From NCBI GenBank assembly GCA_013396755.1, contig VWZF01002908.1:22649-86648 (forward strand): DNA of 64,000 bases, written 5' to 3'. Source of the stretch: Sclerurus mexicanus (taxonomy: Eukaryota > Chordata > Aves > Passeriformes > Furnariidae). The translations under genes and the position numbers were made by a program. Within the stretch, counting starts at the first letter, position 1, and the number at the start of each line of letters is the position of its first letter. The notes below the pieces were generated by a model, which saw only the letters and a program-made list of their open reading frames with translations, did not search any database and had not been told where the DNA came from. This document shows, one piece after another, positions 55,391 to 64,000 of this stretch.

Positions 55391-55521
55391 TATAGGATGG
55401 TTTGGGTTGGAAGGGACCTTAAAGCTCCTCTTGTTCCACCCCCTGCCACGGGCAGGGACACCTCCCACTAGCCCAGGTTGCTCCATCCTGGCCTTGGACG
55501 CTTCCAGGGATGGAAAACCAC
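55391..55521 (-). mobile_element. CR1 LINE 3' fragment
   Basis: 'ataggatggtttgggttgga', 'agggaccttaaagctcctct', 'ccccctgccacgggcaggga' and 'tggccttggacgcttccagg'. Confidence 0.9.
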
Positions 55522-58500
55522 GTTCTTTCAAGGACTATCAGCCCCATCCCAGCAAAAATCCCTTCCCTTCGTGATCGTCCCTTCCCTTTGACCTTCCAAA
55601 GGTCCATGCAGTTGGAGCTCATGACCCTCAGTGGGGTTGTGGGTTGGGTAGAAATGCAATCATTGCTGCTGGATCTAGTGCTGCCACTCCCAACTCAGCC
55701 AGACCTGTGGCTGGAAGTGGCCTGGGAGGAGCAGCTGGACATGGAACCCCCTGACCGCCCACCCGCCTGCCGTGTCCTGGTTGTTTAAAACCTGGGCTGG
55801 AGTGGGAGCAACTTTTGGTGCCAAATCCAAGCTCAGGAATGTTTGGGAGCCACCTCACCACTCCTGCTGTCCCAGCCACAGGATCCAGAGTCGTCCTGGC
55901 AGGACTTCAGGAAAGAAAATGTCAAGTGGGACAGGGAGGGGACTGAGGTGACTTTCCTGCTCCTCCTTTGCATCCCAGTGCCTTTTGATTCCAGGGCAGG
56001 TAAACCTCTCCTCCTTTTGTGTGGAATCCCGTGGAGAGGGAACTCCAAGGAAGGTGTGGAGCACTTTTAGTCGTGTGCCGTTAATCAGTTTGAAACCTCT
56101 TAAAGGTGCATTTACAGCCATTCACCTACAAAGATGAGGAGTTTTGTAAAGAAGAGTCGCCAGGTTTTGTTAGGGAGCTCAGGATGGATCCAGATGGATC
56201 CAGGGCCTGCCTGGAGTGTGGATACACGAGGTATGTGACTCCAAGACCGGAGCTGCCTTGTCTGGCCAGCTTGGAAAGGGGCCAGGGGCTCTCAATTTAC
56301 AGCCACTGATTCAAACTTGGCCCTGGCTCGACCCTCCCTCACTTTCTGGAGGTGAAACTCATTCTGTGAAGCTCCAGAGCAATTATTCCACGGGCTTCAG
56401 ATGGAATTGGTCCTTCATTAAGTGGAGATTCATGGAAAGCTTTGAGAAATCAGCTTTTTAATTTTGAAACACATTGGGATTCCCTTATTGCCCTTTGCAC
56501 CTTTTGGTTTTATTCCTGTTTCCCTCTCTCTTTTGTTCCCAAAATGAGGAAGGGGTTATTTGTCCTGATTTCCCTTTTTGCCCTCCCAGGATAAAAAAGG
56601 GGCAAATAAACTCATACTTTTGGGATTAAACTGTTGTTCAGTGGGAATGTGTGGATCCGGGGAGCAAAGGTTTTCAAAAAGCATCAGCTCTCTCTGTTCT
56701 TTGGAAAAGCGGGAGATCTGGCAGATTCAGAGACAGCAGGAGTTGGTGAATGTCCCCAGCAACTGTAGGGATATTCCAGGGTCATTCCATGGCCCATCCG
56801 TGGCTGCAGCACCTCTTTTTGGTCTGTTTTGGTCCAGGATTAATAACGCTCCAGCCAAGCAGTGGCAAGGGAGTCTCTCCCTCGGTGTGTTGGAAGCAGG
56901 AGTTCCTTCCAAACGGAAGCAATTCCTGAGCAAGGATCTGCTCCCCAGGGCGGTGCTGAAGGGCAGGGAAATCCTGGCTTTGGGCTTTGGAGGGGGAATG
57001 TTCCCTCGTCCTCCTCACGTTTGAACAATTGGCATTTGTTTCGGCAAAGCAGCGACGTGACTCATCCCAATGGTGTGCACTCTGGGGGTTCTGAGCGTGT
57101 ATGAACAGCTGGGCTCCGAATCCCTCGGGATTCCCTCAGCGCCGGAGTCACCGGCGGGTCTTTGGGAAGGTAATTTCCCCCAAGTTGTAAAAAGGGATGG
57201 ATTTTTAGCTGGGACCTCCATGTTCCCAAAGCCACCCCGCGTGGGTGTTTCTTCTTCGTCCCGTCCTCTGGTGGTCTGCTGAAGAATCACCAGTGTCACG
57301 GCAGAAAGAATCTGGTTTATTCTCTTCAGAAAAAATCCCGACAAATAGAGAGACAATAATCCGATTTGAAATTCTCTGTCTTCAAATCTTTATAACTTGG
57401 TCGCCCACTTGCTGCCCTTTATTAGGTCCCTGCCTCTCAAGATAAATGTCCCATGGCTAAATATAGTTTTTAACCCCTTCAATCCCTCGAAGGTCAACTT
57501 TCAGATTGGTCTGAAATCTTCCAGATGAACACAAGCAGTTCCAAAATCTTCCTATTTCCAAGAAAAGCGAAACGTTCTTCAAATCTCCCCCAAAACAGGG
57601 AGAAAAAGAAAATCGTGACCTTCCTTTCCAAACTCCCATTTGCTGCTGCCTCCAATATTAGAAGCAAAAAAAACCCCCTCCCAACCATCATCCCAATCCA
57701 TAAATCAGAAAGGATTTAGTTGGAGAGTAAGCCCTATTTTGGGTGGGAATTTAATTTTCTATGGAAAACCTTCACGTTAGCCAAAGAAAATCCTCTCTAA
57801 AATATGGCCCTGGTTTTCCTCAGGCTCCTGTTTTCTCCTTGGGGCATCCAGCCAGGTCATCTTCCCTAAAATGCAGGGGCAGAGGGATCTTAAGAATTCC
57901 TGGTTGTTGAGCACTGACAGATGTAACCTGGTATGAACTTCCCCTTTGCTGGATGAGGTAGACAGAAGTCTGGTTTCTGGTGGATTGGTTTTTTCTTTTT
58001 TTTTAAAAAAGTGGATTTTTAAAAAGCTTTTATAGTCACAAGGTACATGATTTCACTTATAGAAAGGGAAGGAAACCTGATCGTTCCCACTCAGGGTAAA
58101 GAGTTTTCTCCTCGCCACCTAAAAACCTCGCAGCTCTTTTCTCCCCAGCCCCAGCCTGGCGCTTTGGGTGCCCCAAGAGCAGCTGCAACATCTGTCCTGG
58201 CTCTGCTGCCGGCTCAGTTTTGCCGCCTGGAAGCGAAAGGAAAGGCACTGGGTTGTGGTCCTGCTCTCAACCCCCTCCTGGCAACGTCCCCTCAAAGCCC
58301 ACAGCCCGAACCCCTGTTTGTAACTTATCCTTTGCCGGGCTCTTTCAGTCCCTAACGTTATTAGTGTTGGGATAATTAGAGGCATTCCAGCTCTGTAATG
58401 GATTCCATTCTGGGAGACAGGAGTTTGCTTAGCCCTGGGCTTCGGGCAGCTAAAGTTTCCCAAATGGAATGGGAGCTGAAGATCCAAACTTCCTTTGGGG

Positions 58501-58616
58501 TGAGGAATTTTATCTGCGTTCCAAAGCCTTGTCTATCTCAATTTCTCTTCAGGATTTCTCTTGTTTCTGAAATGGGGCAGCCTCTGAGTTTGTTGGACCA
58601 TCATGGACAAGCCCGG
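55522..58616. other. Unique non-coding stretch
   Basis: Three kilobases with no clear transposon. 57290-57730 and 57960-58070 are AT-rich. The short open frames in this part have no known domain. Confidence 0.4.
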
Positions 58617-59470
58617 GGCCTTTGCAGGTGACCAGATGCCACGATAATGGTCCTCAGGGGGGTCCTAACTAATGTCCTGTGGGAATGGGAGGAACAGTGG
58701 GATCCTGGAGCAAACGGGGATGTGATGTGGGCGTTGTTTTACCCAGGAGAAATTTTCCTGTGGTTCATCCTGCCCAGGGCTCTGGGGGTGCTGAGTTACC
58801 CTCCCACTTCTAAGGGTGGCCTTTGCAGGTGACCAGATGCCACGATAATGGTCCTCAGGGGGGTCCTAACTAATGTCCTGTGGGAATGGGAGGAACAGTG
58901 GGATCCTGGAGCAAAAAGGGATGTCATATGGACACATTGGAGCCGTGGTCTGCTCTGTCCTGTGGCAAATCAGCGTTCACTGCTGGGATTGGACGGTTGT
59001 TCAGTGGGAATGTGAGGATGGGGGGAATGCTGGTGCTGGGCTGACTGAGCCTGATCCTCATAAACTTCACCTCCTGGGAGGACATGGGTTTATTCAGCAC
59101 CATCTTACCCAGGGGAGGTTTCCCTGGTTCATCCTGCCTGGGCTCTGGAGGTGCTGAGTTACCCCCACTCATGAGAGTGGCCTCTGCAGGTGACCAGATC
59201 CCACAGCGATGGTCCTCAGGGTGATGCCGACTAGTTTCTTGCAGGACTGGGAGGAACAGGGGGATCCTGGAGCAAACAGGAATGTGATGTGGGCAAACTG
59301 GAGCTGTGGTGTGCTCCTTCCTGCCTCGGTGCTGGACTGACTCAGCCTGACCCTTGCAAAGCTGCTTCTCCTGGGAGGAGATGGGTTTATTTATCATCGT
59401 TTTACCCAGCAGAGGTTTCCCTCTGGTTCATCCTGCCTGGGGCTCCGGGGGGTGCTGAGTTACCCTCGGT
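58617..59470 (+). repeat. Complex tandem repeat, three units
   Basis: Units start at 58617, 58818 and 59179, each with 'ggcctttgcaggtgaccaga' or a variant. The first 98 bp of units 1 and 2 are identical (58617-58714, 58818-58915). Unit 2 has about 160 bp that unit 1 lacks. All three end with 'ggttcatcctgcc', 'ctctgg', 'ggtgctgagttaccct'. The perfect 98-bp identity against the diverged third unit suggests a recent duplication or conversion. Confidence 0.88.
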
Positions 59471-60737
59471 TTGTGGGGTAGGGATAGGAATTAGGATCGT
59501 TCTGGGGCTCTGTGTGCAGCCCCTGGGAACTGGTGCCATCTCCCAGCTGGAAACACCAGCTTGGAGGGAGATATTTTTTTCTTCCCAGCTCGCAGTGCTG
59601 CCAAGCAGAAGGTAAAGTCATGAGAAGGCTTGGAGGGGGTAAGAGCAGGGTGGGAGGGAGCTGTGCCTCTAACCAATTCCACCTGTTCCTGCAGCACAGA
59701 CCCGCTCTCATTTCTGGCCATCTGTATTTTCACTTTCCGCTCTGCCTCAGAGGCTCCTCCAAAAGGGTTTTTAAATTACTTTCCCAGCCGCCTCCTTGCA
59801 GAGGGAGCAGCTGATTAGTGGCTCGCCCTATTTAATTTTCCTATCTAGACTAATTATTTCTCTTGATGGTCTATTTATCAGGCTGGTTCCCCTTCTGGGC
59901 TGTTTTGCTCTGTGATGCTTTTCCAAAGAGGGGAGGAAGGGTAAATAAAAACCAGACAAGCAAAGTAGATGCAACTCCATCTATGTTGTTTCTTATTAGA
60001 GTGAACGCTAAATTCTCAGGCTGCCCCTCTCCACAAAGGAGCCAACTTTCCCTGAAATCCCATGGGATTTTATCCCTTCTTTGGCCATTCACTGTGTTTC
60101 TACCCAGGGGAGGATTCAGTGTTACCTGCCCCGTGTGCCAGTGTTCACAAGGTCTTGGCCATGCTCGAATGTCTGCTCTCACAGACTTACCATGCTCCTG
60201 TTGAGTTCACAGGAGCTGCACTCCATGGTCCCCGAGGGTCCCTCCCAACTCGGCAGAATCTGCGATTCTGTGAAAACGGGGTCCCTGGGGTGGCCTTCCT
60301 ACCTGGAGGGTGGGACGCTGTCCCACGGATGGATGGGATGTGCCAGTGTGTCCCTTCCCGGGCTGTGTCCAGCACTGAACTGCCCTGCCAGCCCTGCCCT
60401 GCCACAGGGGTGGAACCAGCACAACCATCACAATTTCTCTGAGTCTGAAGGTCCCACCGGGTCAGTGACTCCTCTCGCTTGCCTCTCGTGCTCTTCCAAG
60501 GCAGAGCTGCTGCAGAAAAGCCCCCCCGATGAACTCCATGGAAATATTATTTCCTCCATCCCTCTTTGTGCCTGAGGTACCATTTGACTCAGGTTTGGGG
60601 TTTGATTTACTGAAGTTGTGACGGGCAAAAGGAGGCAGTGCCTTGTGCTGCCAGTGGTCAGGCTGGGGGACCTACACCAGTCGGAGGGTGGAGGTGCTAA
60701 AAGTCCACCTGAGTTCATAAGGGAGCTGGAAATATTC
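59471..60737. other. Unique non-coding stretch
   Basis: 59815-60070 is AT-rich, repeat-free and irregular ('tctagactaattatttctct', 'ggtctatttatcaggctgg') and a candidate conserved element. A relic CR1-like end may lie at 60222-60275 ('ggtccctcccaactcggc', 'gcgattctgtg'). Confidence 0.4.
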
Positions 60738-60862
60738 ATGGCAGAGACATTCCCAAGGGATTTCTCTATCCCTGGAGGTGTTCAAGACTCAAATGTACAA
60801 GTTCTAAGCAGCCTGATCTAGTTAGACCTGCTTTAAACAGGGGCTGGACTGAGTGACCTGAA
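60738..60862 (+). mobile_element. Old CR1 3' fragment
   Basis: 'catggcagagacattcccaa', 'ctggaggtgttcaagactca' and 'cagcctgatctagttagacc' followed by 'ggctggactgagtgacctg'. Diverged. Confidence 0.6.
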
Positions 60863-61272
60863 GACAACCACAGGAGCACCTTGTAGGGTGCTGGGAAAGT
60901 CTCCTGGAGAGCGTTGAGCCAAGACTGACTGGTTTTAAAGCCTCTCTTCCCCAGTTCCTTGGTTCTTGACTCAGGTCAGAAACAAGGTACAGGTTGATGG
61001 AGTCCCTTGGTGGTCTCAGTTTGGTTTTTCTCTTTTTGTTATTCTGGAACTGCACAACAAAACCTTGCTGGTTGACAAAGGTTGTTCCATTAAATTCCTG
61101 AGCAGGACAATTGATTTAAACCTCTTTTGGAAGGTTAAGTTCATGTATTCCAACCTGCACACTGCAGCATGGCTCCTTTGAGATTCCTCGTGTTTTTATC
61201 TTTGTGTTCCTGGTTTTGCATCAATTTGTAGCAACGCCTGAGTTTTCCAGAGCTGTCTTAGGCAGCTGAACC
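60863..61272. other. Unique non-coding stretch
   Basis: Nothing recognised. It lies between an old CR1 and the inverted module. Confidence 0.35.
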
Positions 61273-61870
61273 CAGATCATCACCAAACTAAAGAAATGGC
61301 TACAAAGGCCTTCCAAAGTTTGTCTTCCCTTTTGTTTTCCCAACAGATCCTCACTTTTCACTTCCTTCCTTGCAGAGATGGCAGGGAGTGGCTTTTTGCT
61401 CTGTCTGGGGTGTGAAAAGTCCCCTCAGATAATTAGGCTCAGCTCTAAAGGTGCCAAATTCCCAGCCATGGCAACCTCCTCCTGGAATAAAGCCCGGCTT
61501 GCAGAGCCATCCTGTTGGACTGGGGGCTGTGCAGAAGCCCCTCGGCACAGCTGGGTGTTCCCACTGCTGGGCCAGGCAGGCAGGGGCTCTGGCAGGATGG
61601 AGCCGGTGCCACTGGGTGGGCAGTGCCAGCTCTGGAGAGCGGCACATCTGCTCTGCTCCCTTTCCCTGGAGCCTGGAAAAGGCAGGGATTGCAAGGAGGT
61701 GGCTCGATGTGCGGAGCAACCCCTCAGCCACAGCTCCCTTCTTTTCCCAGCCTGGAAGGGAAAGCCAAGCTGGCACTTGGCCTGCTCATTAAAGTCATTG
61801 TTAATCAGAATTCATGGACTCCTAGAACACTTGGGGGTGGAAAGCACATCTGGAGGTCCTCGAGCCCAAA
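61273..61870 (-). repeat. Inverted copy of the 19-kb module
   Basis: Reverse complement of 19127-19727 with very few differences. Examples: 'cttttcccagcctgg' here against 'cttctcttcccagcctgg' in register, and 'ccctttccctggagcc' against 'ccctttccctggatcc'. Similarity starts near 'cagatcatcacc' and ends near 'cgagcccaaac', where both copies enter CR1 3'-end sequence. The open frame of the 19-kb copies is kept in part (184 codons, plus strand), as expected from the near identity alone. Confidence 0.88.
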
Positions 61871-62160
61871 CGCCTGCCCAGATCAGGCCTAATAGATCAG
61901 GTTGCTCTGGGGCTTTTCCAGTTGAGTCTTGACTAACTCCAAGGTGAAGCTGGCCCCGCTTCCATGGAAGTGTTCCAGCATTTCACCACTGCCATGGTGA
62001 AACCAGGGAAGTCCTTCAGTCCAGTCAAATGCCATAGAATGTGTCTGTTGCCTCTTGTCCTCTCCCTGTGAACTTCCAAGCAGAGTCTGGCTCTGTTTTG
62101 TGTGTCTTCTGATATGGGAAAGTGTTGGCAGCAGTGAGGTCTTGCCTGTCCCTTCCCTCT
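61809..62160 (-). mobile_element. CR1 LINE, older subfamily, joined to the module
   Basis: 'gttgctctggggcttttcca', 'gttgagtcttgactaactcc', 'ttccagcatttcaccactgc' and 'catggtgaaaccaggg' match the antisense of an older CR1. Its 3' end overlaps the right end of the inverted module, so the module is the 3'-flanking DNA of this CR1. Confidence 0.75.
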
Positions 62161-62171
62161 GGGAATCTGTC

Positions 62172-62528
62172 CATGGAATTATAGAAAGGTTTGGGTGGGA
62201 AGGGACTTTAAAGACCAACTAGACCATCCTCCCTGTCATGGGCAGGGACACCTTCCACCAGCCCAGGTCGCTCCAAGCCCCGTCCAACCTGGCCTTGGAC
62301 ACTCCCAGGGATCCAGGGGCAGCCACAACTTCTCTGCCCAACCTGTGCCAGGGCCTGCCCACCCTCCCAGCCAGCAATGCCTTCCCAATATCCAGTCTCT
62401 AAATCTACCTTCTTTCATCTTAAGATTGTTACCTCTGACCCTCCCACTGCAGGCCCTGCCAAAAAGCCCCTTTCCATCTTTTCCTAAGCCCCTTTAATTT
62501 CTGAAAGGCCACATTAAGATCTCCCAGA
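62172..62528 (-). mobile_element. CR1 LINE, one of the longest young-type copies
   Basis: 'tagaaaggtttgggtgggaa', 'tccaacctggccttggacac', 'cacaacttctctgcccaacc', 'cagtctctaaatctacctt' and 'ctaagcccctttaatttctg'. About 357 bp. Confidence 0.92.
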
Positions 62529-64000
62529 ACCAGACCTGGTTCTCTGTCCAGACCTCCAACCATCTTGGGTTCTCCAGTGGCCTCTCCATGATGTCCATTT
62601 CTCTCTTGCATGGGGGATTCCCAAACCAATGGAGAACCATGGACTTGGCTCTCCAGCTGTGCTCTTGGACCTTCTGTTAATCCAGCCCAGGATGCAGATC
62701 CCATGGGAACAGGGTTGGACCTTGCACCAAAGGCATCTGGCTTCAATAAACAAGCCCTCTCTCCAGGAATTTAAGGAACAAGTGGTTTGGTGGGCAGGTG
62801 GACCATGGGTTATCCATTGATTATTGCTGTAGCAGACACACAGCCTGAGCTTTGGGATCCTAGAGGAGCTTCAGCTCCGCTGTGGATGTTTTGGAATCAA
62901 AGGAACCTCTGTCTTTTTCCCTCTTGTTGTGCAGACAACAACATTCCTTTGGAATTTTCGCCTGGTCCAAGGAGATTTTTGAGTCTGCAGAGCAGAACTG
63001 CAAGACCAGGAGTCCTCCTTCAAAACAGGGAAATCACAGCTGAACATGACCCAAGGAATGGGTGGGAATGGTTTCCACTGGGATGTTTCTGGCTGTTTCT
63101 TGCAGCTCTTAATTCATGTGACACATGAAGACACGGCTTCCAGAAGAGCCTGGAAGCAGGGAAGAGTCTGGAAGCCTGGATTCACAGGCACATAATGGGA
63201 ATCAGCCTGAACCTTCCTGAACAAATAGTCGGCTTTTTGTTTAGCCATTAAAAAAAAAAAAAAACATAAAAAAAAATCCAACAAGCTCTTTTGTTCCGGA
63301 AACCTCTGGGCATATTAAGCGAAACCAGATCCTTGAGGGTGGGGGTGTCGGGGGGGAGAGGCATAAAGGAAAGCAATCAAAATCTACTGGAGGAATTCCT
63401 CCTTTCTGGAAGAACATAAACCAGCCCCGGAACGTAAACAACCCGCCATGTGTAACTTGTAAATCAGGAGGAGAGGGAAGGAGCTCCCAGCAGGCCACGG
63501 GGAGCCTGGGCAGTCCTTGCAGCTCTGTTCCTCTTGTCTGGTTTCATTTGCAATTTGTCCCCCTCTTGCCTCCTCTTCCCGCTCCCCCAGGATGAACCGC
63601 AAGGCCTCCGGAGCGCTGCCTGGAACAGTTGCAGAGGATTCATCTGGCAGCTGGAGCTCGGTGGGGAACGAGGGCTGACAGTGGTTCCTCCTGCTACCAA
63701 CCCAACAGTGCTTGGGAAAGGGCTGGATTCTCTTCCCAAATCCGTCAGTCACCTGCGCTGGTTGGTGTATGAGCCGGGGAGTTTATTCCTTGTTATTTAG
63801 ACTGCGCTGCAGGGAAGGGGGGGGATAGAAGTTTCAAGTCTCTTGGGAATATGTGCTTTGGGGTTTAAAACAGCTCCAGTCTCAAACAAACCCCCCCAAA
63901 ATTCTGTTTAGACTTGAAAAGACCTTTCCCTCCAGATCCCTTTTGTAACCATGGAGATAAAACATATGGACACAGGATTTTCAAAAGTAAGTGGAATCCC
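62529..64000. other. Unique non-coding stretch to the window end
   Basis: Contains A-rich runs at 63250-63276, a G-rich motif at 63337-63356 and mixed sequence to the end. No exon recognised. Confidence 0.4.
63337..63356 (+). other. G-quadruplex-type motif
   Basis: G-runs at 63337-63339, 63341-63345 and 63350-63356; the last run of seven can supply two triplets. Loops are short. Confidence 0.4.

Noticed and set aside
1..64000. A multi-gene system (defence, biosynthesis, phage or operon-type)
   Set aside because: Nothing in any frame resembles such genes. Base composition, CR1 density and repeats all indicate non-coding bird DNA.
1..64000. tRNA, rRNA or known microRNA genes
   Set aside because: I scanned for tRNA B-box-like sequence and familiar microRNA seeds by eye and found none I could support; a covariance-model search would be needed to exclude them.

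Overview
This window looks like a piece of a bird nuclear genome, probably neoavian. The evidence is about forty copies or fragments of the CR1 (chicken repeat 1) LINE on both strands. Most are cut off at the 5' end and finish in the diagnostic CR1 3' end, which reads roughly 'ggtcccttccaacccaaacc' followed by 'attctgtg'-like octamers (as the reverse complement in minus copies). Other vertebrate traits are CpG-rich patches in GC-rich sequence, AT-rich poly(A)-signal sequence, minisatellites, a solo retroviral LTR and single N gap characters. I see no bacterial, plasmid or phage features, no CRISPR array, no tRNA or rRNA gene, and no protein-coding exon I can defend. The many open frames are what GC-rich non-coding DNA gives by chance; several of the longest run straight through CR1 copies or minisatellites.

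Layout. 1-2.7 kb: a GC-moderate stretch, then a strongly AT-rich, T-rich block with several AATAAA signals that looks like the distal 3' UTR of a plus-strand gene whose coding part lies before the window (gene not identified). 2.7-14 kb: unique sequence with scattered CR1. 14.3-15.4 kb: a CR1 copy with a reverse-transcriptase remnant, then a CpG-rich patch. 15.4-19 kb: mostly unique. 19.06-20.56 kb: a 747-bp perfect tandem duplication across an N, probably an assembly artefact. 21.3-21.7 kb: a 36-bp minisatellite. 22-32 kb: CR1 fragments, a long (TTTTA)n and two AT-rich blocks that may be conserved non-coding elements. 32-47 kb: more CR1, four tandem units of about 195 bp (36.6-37.4 kb) and a TATA-like/GC-rich promoter-like spot (41.3 kb). 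47.6-49.0 kb: a CpG-rich patch with a G-quadruplex motif and a minisatellite, followed by a 501-bp solo LTR that interrupts one copy of a local duplication. 49-58.6 kb: mostly unique. 58.6-59.5 kb: a complex tandem repeat. 61.27-61.87 kb: an inverted, highly similar copy of the 19-kb module, abutting an older CR1.

Functionally this reads as intergenic (or very long intronic) DNA downstream of a gene. If it does anything, it is most likely through cis-regulatory elements. I did not find a new multi-gene system. The items most worth a second look are the inverted 600-bp module shared by 19 kb and 61 kb, the solo LTR with its readable empty site, the CpG/G4/minisatellite cluster at 47.6-48.0 kb, and candidate conserved elements at 26.7 and 31.1 kb. 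Coordinates of repeat ends are estimates by eye; no alignment or database search was run.
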